Origin: Henriciella algicola
Lineage (GTDB): Bacteria; Pseudomonadota; Alphaproteobacteria; Caulobacterales; Hyphomonadaceae
Length of the DNA: 64,000 bases
Direction: 5' to 3'
NCBI RefSeq assembly: GCF_003576245.1
Contig: NZ_QWGA01000008.1
Coordinates: 248,001 to 312,000 of the forward strand
In this document: positions 1-8,218 of the stretch, piece by piece
How the letters are laid out: every line of letters starts with the position of its first letter
How positions within the stretch are numbered: the stretch's first letter is position 1
The notes under the pieces: generated by a model
What the model was told of the DNA's origin: nothing
What the model saw: the letters and a program-made list of their open reading frames with translations, nothing else
The model's database searches: none
Position numbers and translations under genes: made by a program

Positions 1-111
1 TTCAGCGGTGAAACGGCGGCTTTCCTCATCGCTGCCTGCGTCCTGCGCGCCTGCGCCCATCGCGCACAACCCGGTCAGGCAGACGCCCGCAAGAAATGCC
101 CACTTTTTCAT
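1..111 (-). CDS. Secreted protein of unknown function (N-terminal fragment)
   Basis: Only the first 37 codons lie in the window; the gene continues beyond position 1. The product opens with a typical Sec signal peptide: Met-Lys-Lys, a hydrophobic stretch, then a small-residue cleavage region ending Ala-Gly-Ala-Gln-Asp. The mature part begins acidic (DAGSDEES). A GGGAGGA ribosome-binding site sits about 6 bases upstream of the ATG at 111. Too short for assignment; exported location is the only supported statement. Confidence 0.6.
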   Translation of the reverse strand, partial: MKKWAFLAGVCLTGLCAMGAGAQDAGSDEESRRFTAE

Positions 112-267
112 CTGAAATCCTCCCGCAGCTTTTGACTTTCGCTGAATGTCTAGCATGCACGTTCCGCAATGACAGGGTTAAGCAGGCGTTATTTTGGTGA
201 CATGCTGCCCTGATAAGCTAGGGTCTTGCTGGAAATACCGCCTTTGGGGGGCGATGGAGATGAGAAA

Positions 268-969
268 ATGGATCTGATCTGGTGGATATTGCCCGCGCTG
301 TCGGGTGTTGTTGGCCTCATGCTGACCTTTGCTGGGCTTGGGCGCCTGTTCAAGCTGCGGGTCATGACGGGCGCGCTTCGCTTCCTTTTTGGTATCGGCT
401 TTCTGGGGATCGCGGGCATCGGCACCTTCCTCGGCCTGAACCTGCAGACCTATGAGCGCCTGACCTATGAGCGGCCGGTCGCGCGAGTGACCTTCGCAGC
501 GGTCAGCGGTGAAGAGAATGCCTATCGCGTAAATGTCGATCTTGCAGGCGGCGGCGAGGTTACCTGTTTCGACCCGGGCGCCGAGGGTGAGCCTTGTGTT
601 CTTAGCGGAGATGAGTTCTCGCTCGGGGCGCGCGTCATCACCTTTGAGCCAATGGCAAACATGCTGGGCTATGACAGCGTCTACCGGCTTGAATACATGG
701 AAGGCCGTATGAACCGCCGGTACAATACAAGCTCTGTCAGTGAGGCGACCAGCAATGGTCTCGCCCTGTCAGAGAACCCCGGCCTCGACGTGTTCGCCCT
801 TGCCCGTGAGCAGGGCGAGCGTGTCGGCGTGAAGGGCAGCCAGTTCGGCTCTGCTGTTTACGCCCCCATGGCAGATGGCCTCGCTTATGACATTGTCATC
901 ACACAGCAGGCGCTGCGACTTGAGCCAGCCAACGCCGCCGCGCGCCAGCAACTCGAAACAGGGGGCTGA
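268..969 (+). CDS. Conserved membrane-anchored hypothetical protein
   Basis: A 233-residue protein with two hydrophobic helices at the N-terminus (about residues 3-24 and 38-58) followed by a soluble domain of about 170 residues with no motif I recognise. I chose the ATG at 268, preceded by GGAGATGA, over an in-frame TTG at 226. The extra 14 residues from the TTG are proline/glycine-rich and would precede a normal membrane start. The stop is 2 bases from the start of the following methyltransferase, so the two are probably cotranscribed. Function unknown; by topology the domain is anchored in the inner membrane. Confidence 0.7.
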   Translation: MDLIWWILPALSGVVGLMLTFAGLGRLFKLRVMTGALRFLFGIGFLGIAGIGTFLGLNLQTYERLTYERPVARVTFAAVSGEENAYRVNVDLAGGGEVTCFDPGAEGEPCVLSGDEFSLGARVITFEPMANMLGYDSVYRLEYMEGRMNRRYNTSSVSEATSNGLALSENPGLDVFALAREQGERVGVKGSQFGSAVYAPMADGLAYDIVITQQALRLEPANAAARQQLETGG

Positions 970-971
970 CT

Positions 972-1598
972 TTGGGGTTCTGGGACAAATTCGTTGTACC
1001 ACCACTGATCTCGTGCGCCTGCGCGACCAAGCCGATCATGAAGCAGCGCGAAAAGGTCGTGCCGCTCGCCACCGGCAAGGTGCTGGAGCTTGGCTGTGGG
1101 TCAGGCACGAATTTCGGCTTCTATGATGCTTCAAAGCTGGAAAAGCTCTACGCCCTAGAGCCTTCGCCGGAAATGATGGCGCGCGCTCGCAAGGCGGCGA
1201 ACGAGTATGGCTGGGCCAGCCGGATCGAATTTCTGGAAACCGGCGCCGAAAACGTGCCGCTGCCGGATGGTAGTATCGACACGGTCGTGATCACGTTCGT
1301 ACTTTGCACCATTCCTGACTGGGCCGGGTCGCTGGCAGAGGTGCGCCGGGTCCTGAAGCCGGGCGGCAAGGTCCTCTTTTCCGAACACGGCCTCGCCCCC
1401 GATCAGGGCGTCGCCAAATGGCAGCGCCGGGTTGAGCGCTTCTGGAAACCGCTTGCAGGTGGATGCCACCTGACGCGCGATGCCAATGCGATGCTGGCTG
1501 ATGCAGGCTTCGTCATGGAAGACGTGCACACCATGTACCTGCCGAGCACGCCAAAGATTGCAGGTTTCGTCAGCTGGGGGCAGGCACGTGCCGCTTAG
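972..1598 (+). CDS. Class I SAM-dependent methyltransferase
   Basis: 208 residues with the glycine-rich SAM-binding motif I (LELGCGSG, about residues 38-45), an acidic motif ending strand beta2 (ALEPSPEMM), and a post-motif (LKPGGKVLFSEH, about 127-138). This is the Methyltransf_11/UbiE type. The opening GFWDKFVVPPLI matches small methyltransferases related to phospholipid N-methyltransferases and METTL7, so a lipid or small-molecule substrate is likely; the substrate cannot be read from sequence. The start is TTG, supported by AGGGGGC five bases upstream and by close coupling to the preceding gene. The 3' end overlaps the next start by 11 bases. Confidence 0.85.
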   Translation: MGFWDKFVVPPLISCACATKPIMKQREKVVPLATGKVLELGCGSGTNFGFYDASKLEKLYALEPSPEMMARARKAANEYGWASRIEFLETGAENVPLPDGSIDTVVITFVLCTIPDWAGSLAEVRRVLKPGGKVLFSEHGLAPDQGVAKWQRRVERFWKPLAGGCHLTRDANAMLADAGFVMEDVHTMYLPSTPKIAGFVSWGQARAA

Positions 1599-2400
1599 GA
1601 CGCCGCCTTATCTGCCTTTCCTGCATGGCCCGCCTGCAGTCGCCCCGGCGCTGAACCCCATTCCAGAGCGCAGCTGGCTCCTGCCGGATATGGAAATGGA
1701 TGGCTGCGAGCTGGACCGGCTCATGCTGCTCGAGGAGCAGCCGGAAGAGACGCTGCTTGGTGAGTTGAACGGCCCTGCCGCGCGCGAACTGCTCGCCATG
1801 ATTGGCGAGGCCGTGAATACCTCATCGCAAAGCTCGTTCGAGAACGCACTCGCACGGGCGGCGACGCTTGTGTCCGATGATCTCTGCCTGCTGGAGCCTG
1901 ACGATGATGGCGTCTGGCGCCTTGTCGCGGCGGCGGTGACCGCGCCGACCTATTGGTCCTTGCCTGAAGTAATGGGCGGCACACTCCATGACCTGCACGG
2001 CCCAGTGCCGGGCGGTAGCCCGGAACTTGCCAGCCGGATCGACCGGATATTCACCAATCTCGCGCCGGGCAAGGTGCTCGAGCGGTTCAACTGGACCGTC
2101 CAGGCAGGCGCACAGCGCTTCACGCCCGAGCGCCCGCTGACGCTCGCGGCAGAGCCTGAAGACCTGTTCCTGCGCGTCGAACGCCAGACGGTAAGGAAGC
2201 TGCCGGAAACGGGCGCGATCTGTTTCACCATCCGGGTCTGTCTCGACCCGCTTCTGCCAATCCTCGTCGATGACGATCTTCGCGAAAGCTTCGAGGATGC
2301 CTGGATCGGCGCTGACCGGGACCTTCGCGCCTATAAGGGCTGGAACGAGCTGGAGCTTCTGGTGCGTGAAGCCTGCCTCCAGTCGGCGGCGACGGGCTAG
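1588..2400 (+). CDS. DUF3445 protein, heme-dependent oxidative N-demethylase-like
   Basis: 270 residues resembling DUF3445, the family of the heme-dependent oxidative N-demethylase alpha subunit. Recognisable parts are the PYLPF opening, LLPDMEMDG near the N-terminus, the central WRLVAAAVTAPTYWSLPEVMGGTLHDLHGPVPG block, an FNWTVQ segment, and the RVERQTVRKLPETGAICFTIR block. The GTG start at 1588 lies inside the methyltransferase gene (11-base overlap), indicating translational coupling. The family is linked to amine or one-carbon demethylation in some bacteria, but no beta or gamma subunits lie nearby, so the substrate here is unknown. Confidence 0.75.
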   Translation: MPLRTPPYLPFLHGPPAVAPALNPIPERSWLLPDMEMDGCELDRLMLLEEQPEETLLGELNGPAARELLAMIGEAVNTSSQSSFENALARAATLVSDDLCLLEPDDDGVWRLVAAAVTAPTYWSLPEVMGGTLHDLHGPVPGGSPELASRIDRIFTNLAPGKVLERFNWTVQAGAQRFTPERPLTLAAEPEDLFLRVERQTVRKLPETGAICFTIRVCLDPLLPILVDDDLRESFEDAWIGADRDLRAYKGWNELELLVREACLQSAATG

Positions 2401-2524
2401 TCGGCTTTTCTAAGCCCACATTCAACTCAGTCAGACGCGCTGGCACAAGATGTCTGCTTGTCCCTGTCGCAATGGCGGCGAACCGTCTTATGTCAGCTCA
2501 CGAAACCATGGAGAGGAGACAGCG

Positions 2525-2962
2525 ATGGCATATTGGCTGTTCAAGTCCGAGCCGTTCAAATGGAGCTGGGACGACCAGAAAGAAGCTGGCGAAGCGGGCA
2601 CGCAGTGGACCGGCATTCGCAACTATCAGGCGCGCAATTTCATGCGCGACATGAAGGTTGGCGACAAGGGCTTCTTCTATCACTCCAATAAGGGCCTCGA
2701 AGTCGTGGGCATCGTCGAGGTCTCGGCAGAGAGCGCGCAGGACAAGACGACCGATGACGATCGCTGGGATTGCGTCGATCTGCGGGCGGTCTGCGATATG
2801 CCGAAATCAGTGACCCTCAAGGATGTGAAAGCGAACGAGAAGCTTCAGGACATGGCGCTGGTTACGAGCTTCCGACTTTCGGTCCAGCCCGTGAAGGAAG
2901 ACGAGTGGATTGAGGTTTGCCGGATGGGCGGCCTGAATGGAAAGACGCTCAAGCCACTTTAG
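2525..2962 (+). CDS. EVE domain-containing protein
   Basis: 145 residues covering a complete EVE (PUA-like) domain: AYWLFKSEPFKWSWDD at the N-terminus, WTGIRNYQARNFMRDMKVGDKGFFYHSN centrally, and a VVGIVEV strand. EVE domains bind modified bases in DNA or RNA, and stand-alone bacterial EVE proteins of this THYN1 type are widespread with little direct functional data. The ATG at 2525 has a strong GGAGAGGAG site; an upstream in-frame extension lacks one. It stands alone, with no restriction system nearby, so a housekeeping nucleic-acid role is more likely than defence. Confidence 0.9.
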   Translation: MAYWLFKSEPFKWSWDDQKEAGEAGTQWTGIRNYQARNFMRDMKVGDKGFFYHSNKGLEVVGIVEVSAESAQDKTTDDDRWDCVDLRAVCDMPKSVTLKDVKANEKLQDMALVTSFRLSVQPVKEDEWIEVCRMGGLNGKTLKPL

Positions 2963-3026
2963 CGCTTTCAATTGCCCGCATCGGGATGATACGCCCTTTC
3001 CATAGATTAATATGTAAAGGTACCTG

Positions 3027-3305
3027 ATGACTAAGATTATAAGCGCGCTCATCGCAATGGGCTTCGTTCTGGCCGGCTGTACGGCTATCGAAGATCCGTC
3101 CGCCAATAGTGAGATGATGGTCGCTGATGATGGCACCGAAGTAGAGTGCCGCCGGATCAAGGAAATGGGCACGATGCTCGGCAAGCGCGTCTGCATGGAG
3201 CCGACAGAGTGGGAAGAGGTCGACCGTGCAGCCGAAGAGGGCGCCGAGGACTTCATGGGAAGCTCACGCGGTGCCGGTCAGGGGCCAGACTCACCCGGCC
3301 TCTAG
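3027..3305 (+). CDS. Small lipoprotein, copy 1 of a tandem pair
   Basis: 92 residues with a lipoprotein signal peptide; the lipobox LAGC places the lipidated cysteine at about residue 18. The mature part has EVECRRIKEMGTMLG followed by RVCMEP and EW, a two-cysteine signature seen in short secreted proteins of this bacterial group. It is near-identical over the first 60 residues to the next gene and then diverges into a Gly/Pro-rich tail. A perfect terminator follows. Function unknown; likely anchored to the inner or outer membrane facing the periplasm. Confidence 0.75.
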   Translation: MTKIISALIAMGFVLAGCTAIEDPSANSEMMVADDGTEVECRRIKEMGTMLGKRVCMEPTEWEEVDRAAEEGAEDFMGSSRGAGQGPDSPGL

Positions 3306-3315
3306 CCAGTTTCAA

Positions 3316-3345
3316 CGCCCGGAGATCGCTTCTCCGGGCGTTTTT
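3316..3345 (+). terminator. Rho-independent terminator after first lipoprotein
   Basis: A perfect 10-bp stem (CGCCCGGAGA / TCTCCGGGCG) with a 5-base loop, followed directly by five T residues. It separates the two lipoprotein copies, so each probably has its own promoter or the second depends on readthrough. Confidence 0.9.
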
Positions 3346-3380
3346 CGTTTCGTCTGCGTAAAATCGGAAGGGGAAAGCTG

Positions 3381-3656
3381 ATGACCAGGATCGCAAGCGC
3401 ACTCGTTGCGATGGGAACTCTGTTGGCCGGTTGCACCGCCATCGAGGATCCATCGGCCAATAGCGAGATGATGATGACGACGGATGGACGAGAAGTCGAA
3501 TGCCGCCGCATCAAGGAAATGGGCACGATGCTCGGTGAGCGTGTCTGTATGGAGCCTGCCGAATGGGCCCAGATTGACGAACAGGCTGAGGAAGAAGGCC
3601 GCCGCTTCGTCGACGAAGTCAGTGCGGATGGCGGCATGATGCCGATGAACCCTTAG
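3381..3656 (+). CDS. Small lipoprotein, copy 2 of a tandem pair
   Basis: 91 residues, paralogue of the preceding gene. It has the same LAGC lipobox and the same CTAIEDPSANSEMM start of the mature part, then the same EVECRRIKEMGTMLG and RVCMEP core. Its tail is different and Met/Asp-rich, ending in MMPMNP. A GGAAGGGGAAAG site precedes the ATG. The stop overlaps by 4 bases the stop of the convergent racemase gene. The duplication looks recent in the N-terminal two thirds. Function unknown. Confidence 0.75.
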   Translation: MTRIASALVAMGTLLAGCTAIEDPSANSEMMMTTDGREVECRRIKEMGTMLGERVCMEPAEWAQIDEQAEEEGRRFVDEVSADGGMMPMNP

Positions 3657-4360
3657 GTCCGTTCCAAGTCTCCAAGCGCAAGGTCCAGCGCAACTTCGCA
3701 ATGGATCAACGCCGTATCATAAACGGGTAAGGGCGAGTTGCTGGCGTCGAGCAGCATGCCAATCTCGGTGCAGCCGAGAATGACGCTGTCTGCACCGGCT
3801 TTTCCATACTTGCGAACAATGTCGAGGAAGGCGTCCCGGCTTGCATCGGTGGTGATGCCATTCACCAGCTCATCGAAAATAACGCCGTGAATGCGCGCAC
3901 GGTCGGCGTCGCCCGGCACAATCACACCGAGGCCGTGCTGGTCTGCGAGCCGTCCTTTGTAGAAGTCCTGCTCCATCGTGTAGGCGGTACCAAGCAGGAG
4001 CGGACGCGCGCGCCCATCTGATTTCAGCCTGATCGCGGTCGCATCGGCGATGTGGAGGAAGGGCACGCCAAGCGCGTTCTCTATGGCGTCGGCGCAGCGA
4101 TGCATCGTGTTGGTCGCGAGCAGGATGAGGTCGGCGCCTGCGGCCTCCAGCCGTTTCGCAGCGCTCGCCAGGTGTTCGCCTGCTCCGGCCCAGTCGCCTG
4201 CCTTCTGCATAGCCTGTATCTCACCGAAATTCATGGAGGCGATGACGCAGTCTGCTGTCGCTAATGCGCCTAGCCGCTCACGCGCCCCGGCATTGAGCGC
4301 GCGGTAATAGATGATCGTGCTTTCCGGGCTCATCCCGCCGAGGATGCCGATCCGCTTCAT
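3653..4360 (-). CDS. Aspartate/glutamate racemase family protein
   Basis: 235 residues starting MKRIGILGGMSPESTIIYYR, the classic opening of amino-acid racemases of the Asp/Glu superfamily. The two active-site positions are Thr in ATNTMH (about residue 84) and Cys in GCTEIG (about 193), so it has a Thr/Cys rather than Cys/Cys pair. The same arrangement is described for the E. coli YgeA-type broad-specificity racemase. It probably interconverts L- and D-amino acids (Asp/Glu or others) in the cytoplasm. The ATG at 4360 overlaps the gmhB-like stop by 4 bases (ATGA), indicating an operon. Confidence 0.85.
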   Translation of the reverse strand: MKRIGILGGMSPESTIIYYRALNAGARERLGALATADCVIASMNFGEIQAMQKAGDWAGAGEHLASAAKRLEAAGADLILLATNTMHRCADAIENALGVPFLHIADATAIRLKSDGRARPLLLGTAYTMEQDFYKGRLADQHGLGVIVPGDADRARIHGVIFDELVNGITTDASRDAFLDIVRKYGKAGADSVILGCTEIGMLLDASNSPLPVYDTALIHCEVALDLALGDLERT

Positions 4361-4887
4361 CCGCGCACGCCATCTTCGAAACTGGCGAGCGCCCATTCGG
4401 CGAAAACGCCAAGATTGCCGCCTCTGAACAGGAAGGCGCCAACGCCAGCTGCGCGGGCCGCGTCGATATCGGTATCCTTGTCACCGATCAGGAAGCTCTG
4501 TTCGCGGTTGACGTTGAAGTCTGCCATCGCCTGCAGCAGCATGCCTGGGCCGGGCTTGCGGTCGATGCTCGATTTGCGATAGCGCGCAATCTCGCCGTCT
4601 TCATGCCAGGGGGCGTGATAGAAGCGATCGATATGGGCACCGGCCTCTTTCAGCTCTTCCGTCATATGGTCATGCAGGGCCTGCATATCAGCTTCTGTGT
4701 AGTAGCCGCGCGCGATGCCTGACTGGTTGGTGACGACGAACACGTACCAGCCGCGTTTGTTGAAATTGGCGATGCAGGTCTTGGCACCCTCAATCCACTC
4801 AAAGTCCTCGATGCGGCTGACATAACCGCGATCGACATTGAGGACGCCGTCACGGTCAAGGAAAAGGGCGGGGCGTCGTTCGGCCAT
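4357..4887 (-). CDS. HAD-IIIA phosphatase, GmhB/HisB-N-like
   Basis: 176 residues with all HAD motifs: DRDGVLN (about 11-17) with the nucleophile and acid Asp, TNQSG (about 54-58), RKPGPGM Lys (about 111), and IGDKDTDI (about 133-140). The family includes D-glycero-D-manno-heptose-1,7-bisphosphate 7-phosphatase, which makes the heptose precursor of LPS. The loop that carries the zinc-binding cysteines in E. coli GmhB (between YHAPWH and the RKP motif) contains no cysteine here, so the substrate may differ. Upstream of and overlapping the racemase gene. Confidence 0.8.
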   Translation of the reverse strand: MAERRPALFLDRDGVLNVDRGYVSRIEDFEWIEGAKTCIANFNKRGWYVFVVTNQSGIARGYYTEADMQALHDHMTEELKEAGAHIDRFYHAPWHEDGEIARYRKSSIDRKPGPGMLLQAMADFNVNREQSFLIGDKDTDIDAARAAGVGAFLFRGGNLGVFAEWALASFEDGVRG

Positions 4888-4937
4888 AAGGTTTCCTACG
4901 CCAAGCGCAGCAGCGGCACCAGATCAGGGCGCTGCAT

Positions 4938-6209
4938 TCAGCTGCTGGCGCTTTCGTCCTGTCCAATCTCTGACACGGCCTGCCGGTTCGCGCGCACACC
5001 AAGCATGAAAGGGATAAGGCAGAGCGCCGTCAGGATGGAGGCAAGCAGGAAGGCTGCACCGGGGAAATAGACTGGCGCATCGGGCGCCGAGAAAGCGTGC
5101 AGCGTCTGCGTCATCAAAAGCGGGGCGAAGATGATGGAGAATGCGTTGAGGCTGGCCGTTGCACCCTGAAGCTCACCCTGGGCGTTGCGTGGTGTCAGGC
5201 CGGACATGATTTGATTGATGGACGGGCCGAACACCCCGCCAAGCGCGCTGAGCGGGATAATTGCGTAGACCATCCAGCCCTGCACCGCGCCCGCAAAAAG
5301 ACCGAGCGCGAGCACCATGATGCCGATGCCCCCAAGGGCCGTGCGCACGGGACCAAACAGTTTGATGGCTGGCCCGATCAGCAGGACCTGCGTGACCGCA
5401 GACCCAAGACCGACCGCCGCGAGCGACAGGCCGATCTGCGTTTCCGACCAGTCATAGCGGATGTCGGAATAGAAGTTCCAGGTCGACGGGAAGACGCTGT
5501 GGGCGAACTGGAAGATGCCAAAGGCGACAATGAACCAGCCGACCTTGGGGATCTTCGAGAAGTGTTTGACGGCCCCGAACGGGTTGGCGCGCTTCACGTT
5601 GAAAGGGCGGCGGTCCTCTTTCGCCAGCGATTCCGGCAAAACGAAATAACCATAGAGAAAATTGGCGATGGACAGCGCGGCTGCGCCGAAGAAAGGAAGA
5701 CGCGTATCGATCGACCCCAGAAGCCCGCCAATGGCCGGGCCGAGGATGAAGCCGATGCCGAAAGCTGCGCCAATCATGCCGAACGCCTTGCCGCGTTCCT
5801 CAGGTTCTGTGACGTCGGCGATATAGGCGTTCGCGGTCGAGAAGGTGGCCGATGAGATGCCGGTCAGCGCGCGGCCGATGAAGAGAAGCCAGACCGAGTC
5901 GGCGAGCCCCATGATGATGAAGTCCATGCCCAGCGTCGCGATGGAAACCAGCATGACGGGCCGCCTGCCATACCGGTCAGAGAGATTGCCAATGGTCGGC
6001 ATGGCAACAAAGTTCAGGATGCCATAGGTGGCCATAAGATAGCCGCCGATCACGATCGTCTCTGAGGCCGGATTGCCTGTCAGCTCTTCGAGCAGGGACG
6101 GCATGACCGGGATGATGATGCCAAAGCCCATCATGTCCATCGCCACGCAGACGATGACAAACAGGAAGGCATTCTTCCCATGTTTGCGGGTGGCAGGGGC
6201 CTCACTCAT
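4938..6209 (-). CDS. MFS transporter, TetA/TCR-like drug exporter family
   Basis: 423 residues with about 12 transmembrane helices. The loop 2-3 motif GNLSDRYGRRPV and the FGIGFILGPAIGG motif C in helix 5 are typical of proton-antiporting exporters of the tetracycline-resistance (Tet/TCR) group. The central loop after helix 6 (LPESLAKEDRRPFNVKRANPFG) also fits TetA-like proteins. Such genes are common in proteobacterial chromosomes and usually do not confer tetracycline resistance. I chose the ATG at 6209 (MSEAPATRKHGK); 12 bases upstream an in-frame TTG is possible. Inner membrane; substrate unknown. Confidence 0.85.
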   Translation of the reverse strand: MSEAPATRKHGKNAFLFVIVCVAMDMMGFGIIIPVMPSLLEELTGNPASETIVIGGYLMATYGILNFVAMPTIGNLSDRYGRRPVMLVSIATLGMDFIIMGLADSVWLLFIGRALTGISSATFSTANAYIADVTEPEERGKAFGMIGAAFGIGFILGPAIGGLLGSIDTRLPFFGAAALSIANFLYGYFVLPESLAKEDRRPFNVKRANPFGAVKHFSKIPKVGWFIVAFGIFQFAHSVFPSTWNFYSDIRYDWSETQIGLSLAAVGLGSAVTQVLLIGPAIKLFGPVRTALGGIGIMVLALGLFAGAVQGWMVYAIIPLSALGGVFGPSINQIMSGLTPRNAQGELQGATASLNAFSIIFAPLLMTQTLHAFSAPDAPVYFPGAAFLLASILTALCLIPFMLGVRANRQAVSEIGQDESASS

Positions 6210-6379
6210 GGCGCAAGGCAATGGCCGGGAACGGCGCGGGCGTCAATGACGCATGCTGGGCTAGCTTTGGGCTCAGCTGGTCGCAGGCCCGCGATGAGCT
6301 GCATTCAGTCTTGCGCTCACCTAGTCGCAACCAGACCGAACCGCTTATATCCCTAGCAATGATCAGAAAGGAGCCGACC

Positions 6380-8218
6380 ATGCGCGCAACACTATTGGGG
6401 AGTGGAGCCCTTCTGCTTTCAGCGGGCGCCTGGGCGCAGGACGCGGCGGTTTCCTACGATGTCTCCTTCCCGAACGCGGCGCACCACGAGGCGGAAATCT
6501 CCGTCACCTTCCGTGAGATCGGCGAAGGCCCGCTCACTGTGCGCATGTCACGCGCTTCGCCGGGGCGGTATGCGCTGCATGAGTTTGCCAAGAATGTGTA
6601 CGGGTTGAGCGCGGTCGATGCGGACGGGCAGGCGCTGGCCGTCTCACAGGACGATCCCTATTCGTGGACGATCGAAGGCCATGATGGCGAGGCGACGGTG
6701 ACCTACACCCTCTATGCCGACCGCGCCGATGGCACATATTCGCAGATCGATCTCACCCACGCCCATCTCAACATGCCCGCCACGCTGCTCTGGGCGGAGG
6801 GAATGGAAGACCGCCCTGTAGAGATCAGCTTCGAGCCTGCGTCCCCGGACTGGAAAGCGGCGACGCAGCTCGTTCCGGCAGGGTCGGCGATGGCTTTTAC
6901 CGCGCCGGACCTGCAATATCTGATGGATAGCCCGACCGAGCTTTCCGACTTCGACCTCCGCAAATGGACGATCGGGGAGGGTGATAGTGAGCAGACCATC
7001 CGCCTCGCCATCCACCATGACGGTACGCCAGAAGACGCCGACGCCTATGCCGAGATGGCGAAGAATGTCGTCGACGCGCAGATCGAACTCTTCGGTGAGG
7101 CGCCGCGCTTTGACTATGGCACCTACACTTTCATCGCCGACTATCTGCCTCATGTCAGCGGCGACGGGATGGAGCATCGCAATTCTACCGTCATCAGCAA
7201 CACCAAGGGCCTCTATGAGGACGAGTTCGGTCAGCTGAGCACGCTCTCGCACGAGTTCATCCATGCCTGGAATGTCGAACGCCTGCGCCCGGCAGAACTG
7301 GAGCCCTTTGACTTTACGAAAGCCAATCCGACGACCACGCTCTGGTTCGCTGAGGGATTCACCACCTATTACGCACCACTGACAATCCGGCGGGCGGGCG
7401 AAGAGGATGTCGATGGGTATCTGAAGACGCTGAGCCGAAATCTCAGCTATGTCGTGAATGGGGCAGGGCGGGAGCTACGGTCCCCCATGGCGATGAGCCT
7501 GCGTGCGCCTTTCGTCGATGCAGCAACGGCCATCGATCCCGATAACAACGCAAACACGTTCATGTCCTACTATCCCTACGGCGCCATGATCGGCCTTGCG
7601 CTGGACCTCGAACTTCGTGGCAGGTTTGAGGGCATTTCGCTCGATGATTATATGCGCCGCCTCTGGCGGAAGTTCGGGAAGACCGCGACGGCCTACACGC
7701 ATCAAGACCTGAAGGTCACGCTGGCAGAGGTGACGGGTGATACGGCCTTCGCGGAGGGCTTCTTCGCGAATTACATCGAGACGGGCGCGCTGCCGGATTA
7801 TGGGCCGCTTCTTGCGCAGGCGGGGCTTGAGCTTGGGCCCGCCAATCCCGGCAAGGCCTGGATCGGCGGTAGCTTTGAGGCCGATGGCCCAGTCGTGAAG
7901 ATCGCGTCCAACACGGTGCGCGGTACGCCGCTCTACCAGGCCGGGCTGGACCGCGGGGATGAGATTGTCCGGATCGGTCGTTTCGACATCAACTCGACCG
8001 GTGACGTGGACACGGCGCTCTCACGCCATGAACCTGGCGACACTGTCGAGGTCGCTTATGTTTCGCGCACCGGGGACGGCACAGTCTCAGTCACCCTAGT
8101 TGAAGACCCCGCGCTGAAGGTCACCCGCAAGGAATCGGGCGACGAGGAGCTGTCAGCAGCAGAGAAACGCTTCCGCGAGGACTGGCTGGGCATCGAGGAA
8201 ACTGAAGACGCGGGTTGA
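6380..8218 (+). CDS. M61 family metallopeptidase (glycyl aminopeptidase-like) with PDZ domain
   Basis: 612 residues. A signal peptide ends at AWAQ (about residue 20), followed by an N-terminal beta domain. The zinc site HEFIHAWN is at about 291-298 with a downstream glutamate in WFAEGFTTYY. A PDZ domain sits near the C-terminus (about 510-575; TPLYQAGLDRGDEIVRIGRFDI). This order is characteristic of M61 peptidases. The AAAGGAGCC site lies at ideal distance from the ATG at 6380, which I prefer to longer in-frame starts. It is periplasmic or secreted and probably trims peptides. It converges on a DMT transporter gene with no intergenic bases. Confidence 0.9.
   Translation: MRATLLGSGALLLSAGAWAQDAAVSYDVSFPNAAHHEAEISVTFREIGEGPLTVRMSRASPGRYALHEFAKNVYGLSAVDADGQALAVSQDDPYSWTIEGHDGEATVTYTLYADRADGTYSQIDLTHAHLNMPATLLWAEGMEDRPVEISFEPASPDWKAATQLVPAGSAMAFTAPDLQYLMDSPTELSDFDLRKWTIGEGDSEQTIRLAIHHDGTPEDADAYAEMAKNVVDAQIELFGEAPRFDYGTYTFIADYLPHVSGDGMEHRNSTVISNTKGLYEDEFGQLSTLSHEFIHAWNVERLRPAELEPFDFTKANPTTTLWFAEGFTTYYAPLTIRRAGEEDVDGYLKTLSRNLSYVVNGAGRELRSPMAMSLRAPFVDAATAIDPDNNANTFMSYYPYGAMIGLALDLELRGRFEGISLDDYMRRLWRKFGKTATAYTHQDLKVTLAEVTGDTAFAEGFFANYIETGALPDYGPLLAQAGLELGPANPGKAWIGGSFEADGPVVKIASNTVRGTPLYQAGLDRGDEIVRIGRFDINSTGDVDTALSRHEPGDTVEVAYVSRTGDGTVSVTLVEDPALKVTRKESGDEELSAAEKRFREDWLGIEETEDAG

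Noticed and set aside
5097-5855. 252-codon plus-strand frame within the MFS gene
   Set aside because: Antisense to transmembrane helices, giving a charged artefact with no motif.
4938-6209. MFS gene as a tetracycline-resistance determinant
   Set aside because: It has the TCR-like motifs, but there is no adjacent tetR, no mobile element, and chromosomal relatives are common general exporters.
6222-6379. Extension of the M61 peptidase to an ATG at 6221
   Set aside because: The 53 extra residues precede a perfect signal peptide and overlap the divergent MFS start; AAAGGAGCC marks the ATG at 6380.
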